Assembly: GCA_003490145.1 (NCBI GenBank)
Contig: QULQ01000001.1
Location: 325,431-389,430 of the forward strand
DNA length: 64,000 nucleotides
Reading direction: 5' to 3'
Source: Lachnospiraceae bacterium OM04-12BH
GTDB taxonomy: Bacteria > Bacillota > Clostridia > Lachnospirales > Lachnospiraceae
Position 1 is the first letter of the stretch; each line of letters opens with the position of its first letter. The notes beneath the pieces are model-generated. The model searched no databases and was not told the origin of the DNA. It saw nothing but the letters and a program-made list of their open reading frames with translations. Below, piece by piece: positions 53,936 to 62,928 of this stretch. A program made the position numbers and the translations under genes.

Positions 53936-56569
53936 TTATTTCGCCTCATACCAGTCATAGCCTGTATGAAGATCGATCTCCAGCTCTACAGCAAGCTTTG
54001 CTGCGCCTTTCATCTCTTCTTCCAGGATCTCCCTGACCTTGTCCTTTTCTTCTTCCTTTGTTTCTATCAGAAGTTCATCATGAACCTGCAGTATCAGCTT
54101 TGACGAAAGCTTTTCATCCTTCAGTCTCTGATACACCCGGATCATGGCAATCTTTATGATATCGGCTGCTGTCCCCTGGATTGGGGAATTCATGGCAACT
54201 CTTTCTCCAAAAGAACGCTGCATAAAGTTGCTGGAGGAAAGCTCCGGCACCGGACGTCTCCTTCCATACATGGTTGTCACATATCCGTTTTCCTTTGCAT
54301 GAGCCACCGCTCCGTCAAGAAATGCCTTGATCCCAGGATAGGTTGCAAAATACTGTTCAATGTATTCCGTTGCTTCCTTTCTGGAAATACTCAGATCCTG
54401 ACTTAAGCCAAAAGAGCTGATCCCATACACGATACCAAAATTGACTGCCTTTGCATTTCTTCTCTGCAGATCTGTCACTTCCTCAAACGGAGTATGGAAC
54501 ACCTTTGACGCTGTGATCCTGTGAATATCTGCATCTGTTCTATAAGCTTCTATCAGCTGCTTATCTCCAGACATATGTGCCAGTACGCGCAGCTCGATCT
54601 GGGAATAATCCGCATCTGTAAAAAGATATCCATCCCTTGGAATAAATACCTTACGTATCTGTCTTCCGAGCTCCATTCTCATTGGTATGTTCTGCAGATT
54701 TGGTTCTGTAGAACTGATCCTTCCGGTAGCGGTGATCGTCTGATTAAAGGTAGAATGGATCCTGTCTTCTTCTCCGATATAGACCGCCAGCCCATCCGCA
54801 TAGGTACTCTTCAGCTTTGTGAGTCCTCTGTACTCCAGAATATCAGCTACTACCGGAGCTTCGCCTGAAAGCTTTTCAAGAACATCTGCTGCTGTGGAAT
54901 AACCCGTCTTCGTCTTTTTTCCGCCCGGCAGCTTCATCCTTTCAAACAGGATTTCTCCAAGCTGCTTTGGTGAATTGATATTGAATTCGCATCCTGCCTT
55001 CCGATAGATTTCCTGTTCCAGCTCCTTTATCCTGCCTGCCAGTGTATCTCCGTACGCTTTCAGCTTTTCAGGATTGACACGGATGCCTTCCTTCTCCATA
55101 TCATAAAGAACACAGGTCAGCGGCATCTCAATCTCTTTCATCAGCCTGTCCATTCCTGTCTCTTCCAGCTTTTTTTTCAGAACCGGCGCAACTTTAACGC
55201 AGGCATAGACAAGAAAGCTGATATATGAAATCACTTCCTCTTCCATCTCCGCGTAAGCTGCCGAAAGGCTTTTCTTTCCAAACATCTCTGTCTTTTCCTG
55301 CAGCATCAGTCCAAGATGTTCATTAGCTACGTCCTGGATCGTATAATCATTTTTTAACGGATTTAACAGATATGCTGCCAGGATGATATCAAAATAGTGA
55401 TCTGTATTATCTGTCTGCAGGAAATCATAATATTCCTTAATGTTGGCACATACTATTTTTCCTGTCTCTGACAGCTTTCTGAGCTTATCTGCAAGGTAAT
55501 CCTCTGTCAGAAATCCTTCTCTCCTGCAGAAGAATGTCTCTCCATCCGGAAAAGACAGGCAGACTGCAAGCAGGCTCCTTTTTTCATCAAGAAGAAGATA
55601 CAGACCGGTTGCTTCTTCCTTTCCGGCTTTTTCAAACAGGTTTTCTGCCTCTGCCAGATCAGTTACTGTATGGAATTTTTCTGTGATCTCATCATGGGAA
55701 ACCCTTTTTTCAAACCTGGAAAGCAGGTTTTTAAACTCCAGTTTCTTTAAAATTTTATAGGCATCCTCTGTATAAAAATTATGAATTCTTGCCTTGTCCT
55801 TATCAAGCTCTACATCACTATCCGTCCGGATCGTTGCAAGATCCTTGCTTAAATCTGCCAGTTTTCTGTTGTTGATCAGTGATTCCTTAACAGCCTTTTT
55901 CGTAATCTCGTCAATATGGTCATACAGATTTTCTACCGAATGATACGTTCTGATCAGCTCTGTAGCCGTCTTTTCACCAACCTTAGGCACACCTGGGATA
56001 TTATCTGCAGTATCTCCCATTAATGCTTTCAGATCTATAAATTCTGTAGGTGTTACCTGATAACGTGCCACTACATCAGACGTATAATAATCTTCAATCT
56101 CCGTCTTTCCGCCTTTGGTCTTCGGTATCCTGACCTTGATCCCATCTGTTGCAATCTGCAAAAGATCCCTGTCACCGGATACCAGTGACACAGCCATACC
56201 CTGTTTTTCTGATTTTTTTGCCAGTGTTCCCAGGATATCATCAGCCTCAAGTCCCGTCTTCTCTACAGTCGCGATTCCCATGGCAGAAAGGACTTCCTTC
56301 ATTACCGGCACCTGTTCCCTCAGTTCCTCCGGCATGGGTTTTCTGGTTCCCTTATATTCCTTATAGATCTCGTGCCTGAAAGTAGGCGCATGAACATCAA
56401 ATGCCACTGTCAGATAATCCGGCTTCTCTTCCTCCAGTATCTTAAACAGGATGTTCAGAAAGCCATAGATTGCATTAGTATGCAGTCCACTGCTGTTTGT
56501 CAGATCCGGAACGCCATAAAAGGCTCTGTTCAATATGCTGTGTCCATCAATTAAAACAAGTTTTTCCAT
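53936..56569 (-). CDS. polA: DNA polymerase I
   Basis: Repair and Okazaki-fragment polymerase, 877 residues. The 5'-nuclease domain (1-290) has IDGHSILNRAFYG and GLEADDILGTLA. The middle domain (about 300-465) keeps the fold but no DxE exonuclease motif is visible, so proofreading is probably lost as in Bacillus. The polymerase domain has DADYSQIELRVLAHMS, RRNAKAVNFGIVYG and LQVHDELLIE. The ATG at 56569 has GAGG 5 bases upstream; a TTG one codon earlier is rejected. Confidence 0.98.
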   Translation of the reverse strand: MEKLVLIDGHSILNRAFYGVPDLTNSSGLHTNAIYGFLNILFKILEEEKPDYLTVAFDVHAPTFRHEIYKEYKGTRKPMPEELREQVPVMKEVLSAMGIATVEKTGLEADDILGTLAKKSEKQGMAVSLVSGDRDLLQIATDGIKVRIPKTKGGKTEIEDYYTSDVVARYQVTPTEFIDLKALMGDTADNIPGVPKVGEKTATELIRTYHSVENLYDHIDEITKKAVKESLINNRKLADLSKDLATIRTDSDVELDKDKARIHNFYTEDAYKILKKLEFKNLLSRFEKRVSHDEITEKFHTVTDLAEAENLFEKAGKEEATGLYLLLDEKRSLLAVCLSFPDGETFFCRREGFLTEDYLADKLRKLSETGKIVCANIKEYYDFLQTDNTDHYFDIILAAYLLNPLKNDYTIQDVANEHLGLMLQEKTEMFGKKSLSAAYAEMEEEVISYISFLVYACVKVAPVLKKKLEETGMDRLMKEIEMPLTCVLYDMEKEGIRVNPEKLKAYGDTLAGRIKELEQEIYRKAGCEFNINSPKQLGEILFERMKLPGGKKTKTGYSTAADVLEKLSGEAPVVADILEYRGLTKLKSTYADGLAVYIGEEDRIHSTFNQTITATGRISSTEPNLQNIPMRMELGRQIRKVFIPRDGYLFTDADYSQIELRVLAHMSGDKQLIEAYRTDADIHRITASKVFHTPFEEVTDLQRRNAKAVNFGIVYGISSFGLSQDLSISRKEATEYIEQYFATYPGIKAFLDGAVAHAKENGYVTTMYGRRRPVPELSSSNFMQRSFGERVAMNSPIQGTAADIIKIAMIRVYQRLKDEKLSSKLILQVHDELLIETKEEEKDKVREILEEEMKGAAKLAVELEIDLHTGYDWYEAK

Positions 56570-56587
56570 CAATTCCTCAGCCCTTTT

Positions 56588-56914
56588 CTAATACAATACG
56601 ATAAATAACAATAATAATGCTATGAGCTCTACTGCGACAAATCCCTGAAGCACAAAAAGCAGCCATTTCATATTTTCACGGAGCTTTAACGTATGCTCCG
56701 CATTCTCCAGTCTTTCAAGCAGTTCATTCTGCAGATCAAAAACACTTCCTGATTCCAGTCTTGCCATGCCTTCTGTTACCAGGAACTGGATAGAAAGCTC
56801 TTCCATGCAGTCATTACACCTCTCCACATGTTCCATGAACTCCCGCAGATCGTCCGTATCCAGATCATCCTCCAGAAAAGAAGGGATCATTTTTTCTATT
56901 TCTTTGCAGATCAT
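56588..56914 (-). CDS. Small zf-HC2 membrane protein
   Basis: A 108-residue protein with the anti-sigma-type zinc finger: Cys3, then His29-x3-Cys33-x2-Cys36. A helical region follows, then a C-terminal helix (about 84-107, WLLFVLQGFVAVELIALLLL in part). There is no sigma-factor gene next to it, so an anti-sigma role is only suggested. It lies between the tRNA-Leu terminator and polA, 18 bases before polA, and no promoter is visible in the 32 bases before it. Confidence 0.8.
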   Translation of the reverse strand: MICKEIEKMIPSFLEDDLDTDDLREFMEHVERCNDCMEELSIQFLVTEGMARLESGSVFDLQNELLERLENAEHTLKLRENMKWLLFVLQGFVAVELIALLLLFIVLY

Positions 56915-56946
56915 AACCTTTTACCTTCCTTTCCTCTCAGATCTGA

Positions 56947-56982
56947 TAAAAAAAGGACTTCTGATGGTCAGTCAGAAATCCT
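56947..56982 (-). terminator. Terminator after tRNA-Leu
   Basis: AGGATTTCTGA/TCAGAAGTCCT stem (56972-56982 with 56954-56964, one mismatch) and a 7-base loop, then seven T's on the minus strand. Confidence 0.88.
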
Positions 56983-56988
56983 GATTCG

Positions 56989-57071
56989 TGCCGGCAGTGG
57001 GACTTGAACCCACACGTGGTTGCCCACAACAGATTTTGAGTCTGCCTCGTCTGCCATTCCGACATGCCGGC
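56989..57071 (-). tRNA. tRNA-Leu (anticodon CAA)
   Basis: An 83-base cloverleaf: acceptor GCCGGCA/TGCCGGC with discriminator A; anticodon stem GCAGA/TCTGT around loop CTCAAAA, giving anticodon CAA (reads UUG). It has a long class II variable arm and T arm GTGGG-TTCAAGT-CCCAC. The 3' CCA is not encoded and must be added. It has its own promoter and terminator. Confidence 0.96.
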
Positions 57072-57094
57072 AATTAAATAAATACCTGTATTCA

Positions 57095-57135
57095 CAGCCG
57101 AATATTATATTAACATATCCGGCTGCTATTTACAA
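57095..57135 (-). promoter_or_regulatory. Promoter of tRNA-Leu, with an 11-bp dyad on the -10
   Basis: TTGTAA (57130-57135) and TAATAT (57107-57112), 17-base spacer. CAGCCGGATAT (57115-57125 complement) and ATATTCGGCTG (57095-57105 complement) form an inverted repeat with one G-T pair, centred on the -10 box. It may be the lysA terminator stem, but no T-run follows. Confidence 0.65.
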
Positions 57136-57158
57136 GGTTAAAATTATTGCCTGATTCC

Positions 57159-58442
57159 CTACTCTGTCACATCGAAATCGATTTTTTCATATACAGGAAG
57201 GACATCCAGCGTTGCAAAATAATCCCTGGGTGTTTCTGCCCTGCGGATCATGGTCACATCACCATTTTCCCTTAAAAGAAGCTCCGCGCATTTCAGCTTG
57301 CCATTGTAATTATATCCCATGGCATAACCATGTGCACCTGCGTCATGTAATACCAGATAATCTCCCATATCAATCTTCGGAAGCATTCTGTCTATTGCAA
57401 ACTTATCATTGTTTTCACAAAGAGAGCCTGTTACATCATACATATGATCGCAGGGCTCATCTTCCTTGCCAAGAACCGTGATATGATGATAGGCACCATA
57501 CATGGCGGGACGCATCAGGTTAACTGCACAAGCATCTACACCAATATATTCCTTATGGGTATGCTTCTCATGGATTGCCTTCGTCACAACCTGTCCATAA
57601 GGTCCCATCATAAAACGCCCCATCTCAGTATAAATTGCCACATCTCCCATACCAGCCGGAGTAAGGATCTCTTCATAGACTTTTCTGACACCTTCCCCAA
57701 TCACCCGGATATCATTAGGCATCTGCTCCGGTCTGTAGGGAATCCCTACACCTCCGGAAAGATTGATAAACTGGATGTCTGCTCCGGTTTCCTTTTCCAG
57801 CTTTACAGCAAGCTCAAAAAGTTCGCCTGCAAGCTGTGGGTAATATTCATTGGTCACTGTGTTGCTTGCAAGAAATGCATGAATGCCAAAGTGCTTTACT
57901 CCCTTTTCCTTCAGGATACGGAAGCCTTCAAACATCTGCTCTGTGGTAAATCCATACTTTGCATCTCCCGGGTTATCCATAATACCGTTGCTCATCTTAA
58001 ATACCCCACCCGGATTGTACCGGCAGCTCATGGTTTCCGGCAGCTTTCCAAGAATTTCTTCTACAAACTCAATATGCGTGATATCATCCAGATTGATAAT
58101 AGCTCCGATTTTATCTGCATAAACATATTCTTCCGCCGGAGTATCATTTGATGAAAACATGATATCGCTTCCTGGCAGTCCCATTGCTTTACTGAGCATC
58201 AGCTCCGTCAGGGAGGAACAGTCACAGCCACAGCCATACTCCCTCAGGATCTGGATCAATGCCGGATTTGGTGTTGCCTTTACTGCAAAATACTCTTTGA
58301 AACCTTTATTCCATGAAAAAGCCTCCTGAACGGCTCTGGCATTTTCACGGATTCCCTTTTCATCATAGAGATAAAACGGTGTGGGATATTTCTTTGAAAT
58401 CTCCTCTGCCTGTTGTTTTGTAATAAATGGTGCTTTTTTCAT
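57159..58442 (-). CDS. lysA: Diaminopimelate decarboxylase
   Basis: PLP enzyme of fold type III, last step of lysine synthesis. The PLP lysine is in EYFAVKATPNP (about residue 53). The glycine loop is NLSGGVGIPY, and the substrate cysteine motif is SLCENNDKFA. The position where the family often has HIGSQ reads HAFLASN, as in a Clostridial subgroup, so a related amino-acid decarboxylase cannot be excluded. The ATG at 58442 is forced by an upstream stop; the nearest site, AAGGAG, is 14 bases away, unusually far. Confidence 0.88.
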   Translation of the reverse strand: MKKAPFITKQQAEEISKKYPTPFYLYDEKGIRENARAVQEAFSWNKGFKEYFAVKATPNPALIQILREYGCGCDCSSLTELMLSKAMGLPGSDIMFSSNDTPAEEYVYADKIGAIINLDDITHIEFVEEILGKLPETMSCRYNPGGVFKMSNGIMDNPGDAKYGFTTEQMFEGFRILKEKGVKHFGIHAFLASNTVTNEYYPQLAGELFELAVKLEKETGADIQFINLSGGVGIPYRPEQMPNDIRVIGEGVRKVYEEILTPAGMGDVAIYTEMGRFMMGPYGQVVTKAIHEKHTHKEYIGVDACAVNLMRPAMYGAYHHITVLGKEDEPCDHMYDVTGSLCENNDKFAIDRMLPKIDMGDYLVLHDAGAHGYAMGYNYNGKLKCAELLLRENGDVTMIRRAETPRDYFATLDVLPVYEKIDFDVTE

Positions 58443-58479
58443 GTTACTTTAGTCTTCTCCTTCCGTAAGCTGTCCTGTG

Positions 58480-59157
58480 TCAGATATTTTCTATTTGCCA
58501 GTCAATCGGTTCAATTCCGTTCTTTTCAAGAAATGCATTAGCCTGGCTGAAATGCCTGCATCCAAAAAAACCTCTGTATGCAGATAACGGACTTGGATGA
58601 GGTGCCTTTAAAATCAGATGCTTACTGTTTGTCAGCATTGGTATCTTACTCTGTGCCGGTCTTCCCCAAAGCAGATATACAATTGGTCTGTCCTGTGCAT
58701 TGACGGCCTCAATCACAGCGTCAGTAAACTGTTCCCAGCCCTTTCCCTGATGGGAATTTGCCTGGTGCGCCCGCACAGTCAGTACCGTGTTCAAAAGCAG
58801 TACTCCCTGATCCGCCCACTTTTTAAGATACCCATTATTGGGAATGTAACATCCAAGATCATCGTGCAGCTCCTGATAAATGTTGACAAGTGACGGTGGA
58901 ATATCCTTCTGTGTCGGAAGCACAGAAAAGGACAGTCCATGTGCCTGATTTTCATTATGATAAGGATCCTGTCCAAGGATCATGACCTTCACTTTACTTA
59001 ATGGTGTAAAATGAAATGCATTAAAGATATCCTCTGCCGGAGGATAAATAATCCTTGTATCATACTCATGCTTCACGAATGTATAAAGTTCCTTATAATA
59101 CGGCTTGGTAAATTCCTGTTTAATACAGGGCAGCCAGTCATTATCTATCATTGCCAT
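58480..59157 (-). CDS. udg: Uracil-DNA glycosylase
   Basis: Family 1 UDG that removes uracil from DNA. The catalytic motif [17 protein letters not shown] is near residues 62-78, with the DNA-intercalating motif [16 protein letters not shown]. 225 residues is normal. The start overlaps the hisF stop by 10 bases; a second in-frame ATG at 59151 is possible. Confidence 0.97.
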   Translation of the reverse strand: MAMIDNDWLPCIKQEFTKPYYKELYTFVKHEYDTRIIYPPAEDIFNAFHFTPLSKVKVMILGQDPYHNENQAHGLSFSVLPTQKDIPPSLVNIYQELHDDLGCYIPNNGYLKKWADQGVLLLNTVLTVRAHQANSHQGKGWEQFTDAVIEAVNAQDRPIVYLLWGRPAQSKIPMLTNSKHLILKAPHPSPLSAYRGFFGCRHFSQANAFLEKNGIEPIDWQIENI

Positions 59158-59912
59158 AATCGAACAGATACTCCCTTGTCATGCAGATATTTTTTGACTT
59201 CTCCAATTTCCAGTTCCTTGTAATGGAACAGAGAAGCTGCCAGTGCCGCCTCCGCCCTTCCTTCTGTCAGAGCCTCATAAAAATGCTCCATCGTTCCCGC
59301 ACCGCCAGAAGCAATGACTGGAATCGATACACTTTCCGCTACCATTCTCGTCAGTTCAATATCATAGCCAGCCTTGGTACCATCACAGTCCATGCTGGTA
59401 AGAAGAATCTCTCCTGCGCCAAGCTTTTCTGCCTGTATGGCCCATTCAACAGCATCGATTCCCATATCAATCCTGCCGCCATTTTTAAAAATATGCCAGC
59501 TTCCATCCGGACATCTCTTGGCATCAATCGCCACAACAACACACTGGCTTCCAAATTTTTCAGCTGCTTCACAGATCAGTGACGGATTCATGATTGCCGC
59601 TGAATTAACAGCTACCTTATCTGCCCCTTCCCGGAGAATCATCCTGAAATCATCCACACTCCGTATCCCTCCTCCTACTGTAAAGGGTATGAAAACAGTT
59701 TCAGCCACACGTCTCACCATTTCTGTTTTAATATTTCTGGCATCAGAGGATGCGGTAATATCAAGGAATACCAGCTCATCTGCGCCTGCCTTATCATAGA
59801 TTCTGGCTACCTCTACCGGATCCCCGGCATCTCTTAAATTTACAAAATTAGTTCCTTTCACCACACGTCCGTTATTGACATCCAGACAGGGAATGATTCG
59901 TTTTGTATGCAT
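59148..59912 (-). CDS. hisF: Imidazole glycerol phosphate synthase subunit HisF
   Basis: Cyclase barrel that joins PRFAR and ammonia to give IGP and AICAR in histidine synthesis. It starts [17 protein letters not shown] with the catalytic Asp near residue 11, and the second catalytic Asp is in [22 protein letters not shown] is the phosphate site. 254 residues is normal. It lies 4 bases after hisH. Only hisH and hisF are here; the other his genes must be elsewhere. Confidence 0.97.
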   Translation of the reverse strand: MHTKRIIPCLDVNNGRVVKGTNFVNLRDAGDPVEVARIYDKAGADELVFLDITASSDARNIKTEMVRRVAETVFIPFTVGGGIRSVDDFRMILREGADKVAVNSAAIMNPSLICEAAEKFGSQCVVVAIDAKRCPDGSWHIFKNGGRIDMGIDAVEWAIQAEKLGAGEILLTSMDCDGTKAGYDIELTRMVAESVSIPVIASGGAGTMEHFYEALTEGRAEAALAASLFHYKELEIGEVKKYLHDKGVSVRLWQ

Positions 59913-59916
59913 TCTA

Positions 59917-60537
59917 TCAGCCCTCCCTCTGCAGTGAAAGAAAATTCTTCAGTATAGTAAGTCCAACAGAGGAACTCTTCTCCGGATGGAACTGGCACCC
60001 AAACAGATTCCCCTTTTCAATGGAAGCATGGATCCCGGTACTTCCATACTCTGCCTCTGCAGTCACGATCCCCTGATCCTTTGCTTTCAGATAATAGGAA
60101 TGTACAAAATAAACATAAGAATTTTCTGGAATACCCGCAAACAATCTTCCCGGATTCGGATAAGTCAGGGAATTCCATCCTATATGCGGAATCTTGAGTC
60201 CCGGTTCATCCGGTATCTTCAGGATTTCTCCATCCAGAAGTGCAAGGCCATTGACACCATCACTTTCATCGCTTCTTTCAAACATCAGCTGCATTCCAAG
60301 ACATATTCCAAGGAAGGGTATCCCTTCATCAACTACTTTTCTGATTACTTCAACGAGACCGTATCTGTGAAGCTTTTCCATGGCATCACCAAATGCGCCT
60401 ACCCCCGGCAAAATCACCCTGTCTGCCTGCTCAATGATCTTTTCATCCCGGGTAACAACCGTATCTTCTCCGAGAAATAACAATGCTTTTTCCACGCTTT
60501 TGATATTCCCGGCATCATAGTCAATGATTGCTGTCAT
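59917..60537 (-). CDS. hisH: Imidazole glycerol phosphate synthase subunit HisH
   Basis: Glutaminase that supplies ammonia to HisF. Nucleophile Cys79 is in [12 protein letters not shown]; the His and Glu of the triad are in CQFHPEKSS. The start at 60537 has AGGAGG 8 bases upstream; a TTG at 60543 is rejected. 206 residues is normal. Confidence 0.97.
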   Translation of the reverse strand: MTAIIDYDAGNIKSVEKALLFLGEDTVVTRDEKIIEQADRVILPGVGAFGDAMEKLHRYGLVEVIRKVVDEGIPFLGICLGMQLMFERSDESDGVNGLALLDGEILKIPDEPGLKIPHIGWNSLTYPNPGRLFAGIPENSYVYFVHSYYLKAKDQGIVTAEAEYGSTGIHASIEKGNLFGCQFHPEKSSSVGLTILKNFLSLQREG

Positions 60538-60569
60538 CTGCAAATCCTCCTGCTGTCATCTATGGTTTT

Positions 60570-62093
60570 TTAAAAAGAACTGTCCACATTTTCCATCAGA
60601 TCCTCTTCCTCTTTAAGGAGGTCTGGCAGCTGCTCCGTCGCATTCCCTGTCTCTTCCGTTTCTTCTGTTTCTGACTCTGGAAGCTTTCCGTTATTGATCA
60701 GACTGTAAACTGCCTCACTGTAATCATCATCGCTTTCATAGGAATTTACTTCTCTTGCAACTGCTTCATCAACCTGGAACTGACTTTGAAGCGTGTCAAT
60801 AATCTGTTGATAAAGTATAGCAAGTTCATTCTCTGCGCCATAGGCATTTCCAGCAGCCATGATATCATCATATACAGCAGCCCCGGATAAAAGTGCATCA
60901 AGCGCCTGTGCCCTGTTTCCTGTTCTCTCATTAATCTGATAAGAATCCAGTTTTCTCTGAAGCTTCTCTACCACAGCAGCTCTGTTATAAAGAACTGTGT
61001 CGCTCTCCCCAAGGCCTTTTCCATGCAGATTCTGATAAACAGTCACATAATCACCATCATAAAAAGCATTTCTGGCTTCTCTTCTGTCAATATAATCTGG
61101 CAGAAAAATTCCAAGCAGCAAAACTGCTGAAATCAATGTTGCATCAAAAGCAACCAAGGTAAGCAATGATTTTCTGTTCAGCACCCTGGGCTGCTTCGGC
61201 TCCTGTTCCTTCTTACGTTTCTTTTCTTCCTTTTTCTGCTGTTTTTCTCTTTTCTTTTCAGCTTTCTTATCTTCGGTTCCCTTACCCTCTGATTCTTCAC
61301 CACCTTCTGCTTCTGTGGCTTTGTTTTTTTCCTTGCTTTTTCCTTTCTTCTCTTTCTTTTTCTTTTCTTTTTTTTCCTTCTCTGGCTTTTCCTCTGTTTC
61401 TTCCTCTATATCTATATCAGGTTCTTCTCTAAACAGTGTTTCCAGCAAATTCCCAAAGAACCCTTTTTTCTTTTTCTCATTTTTCTCTGGAATTTCATCA
61501 GCCCAGTCAGGTTCTTCAAAAGGCTCGCCATTTTCCTGTCCTTCCTGATCGTCATTGTTGCCAGGCAGACTTGTCCAGTCAGTGCTGTTGTCATTGTCTT
61601 CATTAGTCAATCCATCGTTTGTTTCCGACGCTGACTGTATCTTTTCTTCCTCTGTTCCATCCCGCTGATCGGTATCCACCATTACAGCCGGTTCTGTCTG
61701 AGCACTGTCCTGTTCTCTGCTGTCTTTATCTTTTACCTTTTTTCCAAACAGAAAATGTCTTTTCTTTTTTTCTTTTTTCTTTTCCACAGGCTCTTCAGGC
61801 ACACTTTCCAAACCTTCCTGTGCCTTATCCGCTTTAGCCAGCATTTCATCAAGCTCAGCCTTCCAGCTTTCATCAACAACAGGCTTCTTTTCATCATCCT
61901 TTTTATCTGCAGGCGGTATCTCATCCTCCGGTCTGATATCCGAAAATACCTCTTTTCTCATCGGCGCCGTCCTGTTCTCCATAGGATCAGTCTCATTCAT
62001 CAGAGACATTATCTTATTATCATTATTCTCTTCCGTATCATCTGTTGACATTGTTTTAAGCAGATTATCTAAATATTCTTCATCTGTTGACAT
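60570..62093 (-). CDS. Highly charged single-TM protein, unknown function
   Basis: I do not recognise a family. Of 507 residues, the first 310 or so are disordered and strongly charged, with KEKKEK-type runs. Two similar cassettes end in an aromatic/basic patch: KKKRHFLFGKK near residue 112 and KKKKGFFGNLLETLF near residue 211. One helix (about 326-346) precedes an extracytoplasmic part of about 160 residues (EARNAFYDGDYVTVYQNLHG), which looks helical and TPR-like. Topology (long cytoplasmic tail, one TM, outer helical domain) suggests an envelope scaffold. The start at 62093 has GGGGAG 8 bases upstream. It lies 33 bases before hisH. Confidence 0.8.
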   Translation of the reverse strand: MSTDEEYLDNLLKTMSTDDTEENNDNKIMSLMNETDPMENRTAPMRKEVFSDIRPEDEIPPADKKDDEKKPVVDESWKAELDEMLAKADKAQEGLESVPEEPVEKKKEKKKRHFLFGKKVKDKDSREQDSAQTEPAVMVDTDQRDGTEEEKIQSASETNDGLTNEDNDNSTDWTSLPGNNDDQEGQENGEPFEEPDWADEIPEKNEKKKKGFFGNLLETLFREEPDIDIEEETEEKPEKEKKEKKKKEKKGKSKEKNKATEAEGGEESEGKGTEDKKAEKKREKQQKKEEKKRKKEQEPKQPRVLNRKSLLTLVAFDATLISAVLLLGIFLPDYIDRREARNAFYDGDYVTVYQNLHGKGLGESDTVLYNRAAVVEKLQRKLDSYQINERTGNRAQALDALLSGAAVYDDIMAAGNAYGAENELAILYQQIIDTLQSQFQVDEAVAREVNSYESDDDYSEAVYSLINNGKLPESETEETEETGNATEQLPDLLKEEEDLMENVDSSF

Positions 62094-62134
62094 ATCTGTT
62101 CTCCCCGTCAAAATTCTCGTTTAAGTGTAACATA

Positions 62135-62866
62135 TTACGCTTCAATAGACAATTCTTTTACAAACTCTACAGGATTATATTCAATTCCTGTACTTCTGTC
62201 TTTAATCTCTTCTGTTGTCTGGAACAGCCTGCTATGAACCCTGATCAGGAGAGATTTATTGTTAAAATAAGTGATCTTCTCAAAAGGCCACCTGATCACT
62301 GTGGGAAACTTCATGCCAGTTCCCAGTTCCAGTAGACAGACCTTATGATTCACGGTTCCCTGCAGCCATTTCGTATAAGCCTTCCACTGTTCAAGATAAC
62401 CTTCCTCTGCATAATTCTCTGTTTCTATCGTGTTCCAGATCAGTTTTTTACCACATTGGCCACAAACAGGAAGATCCCTTTCGATATTCTTCTTCTCTTC
62501 CCTTCCCTGAAACATGCCTTTTATCTTTTTCTGCAGATCTTCATCAGGCACAGTAATCGTATCTGTGCATTTATTGGCGCATTGCAGATGATAGTAACTG
62601 CCACATGGTTCAACTATTCTTTCATCCTTTAATCCAGCCTGTCTGATCATTCCATCTGTACATAATGTAACCACGAAATAATTCTTATTCCGAAGCAGTC
62701 TCTGCAGTCCCTGATAAGCTGCCATTCTCACTTCATATTCTTCCTTTTTAAACCGACCATCTGCTTCCTTTAAACCGAATTCTTCACCAATTCCCACAAG
62801 AACCAGTTCAGCCTCTTTTATATTTTCTCTGATTTTTTGTATTTCTTCTCTGCTATTATCTTTCAT
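62135..62866 (-). CDS. Divergent Sir2-like protein
   Basis: The 243-residue product resembles the sirtuin fold: an early glycine motif VLVGIGEEFG, where active sirtuins have GAGxSxxSGIPdFR, and four cysteines in two CxxC-like pairs (CANKC, CGQCGKK) as in the sirtuin zinc module. The C-terminal part contains LLELGTGMKFPTVIRWPFEK. The catalytic His-Gly and the GxSxxSG loop are not seen, so NAD-dependent deacetylase activity is doubtful. It may bind NAD or another nucleotide. It follows the cheV terminator and precedes the charged membrane protein. Confidence 0.7.
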   Translation of the reverse strand: MKDNSREEIQKIRENIKEAELVLVGIGEEFGLKEADGRFKKEEYEVRMAAYQGLQRLLRNKNYFVVTLCTDGMIRQAGLKDERIVEPCGSYYHLQCANKCTDTITVPDEDLQKKIKGMFQGREEKKNIERDLPVCGQCGKKLIWNTIETENYAEEGYLEQWKAYTKWLQGTVNHKVCLLELGTGMKFPTVIRWPFEKITYFNNKSLLIRVHSRLFQTTEEIKDRSTGIEYNPVEFVKELSIEA

Positions 62867-62888
62867 TCCTCTATCCCTGACATAACAA

Positions 62889-62909
62889 GAGCCGGATTAA
62901 ATCCGGCTC
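62889..62909 (-). terminator. Hairpin after cheV
   Basis: A perfect palindrome of 10-bp arms (GAGCCGGATT/AATCCGGCTC) with a one-base centre. The following minus-strand bases (TTGTTATG) are only weakly T-rich, so it may terminate partially. Confidence 0.65.
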
Positions 62910-62928
62910 CTTTGCTCCTGTATAAAAA

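Noticed and set aside
61166..61500. Simple DNA repeat in the charged-protein gene
   Set aside because: The run of K/E codons is low-complexity coding sequence in one intact frame, not an exact tandem repeat.
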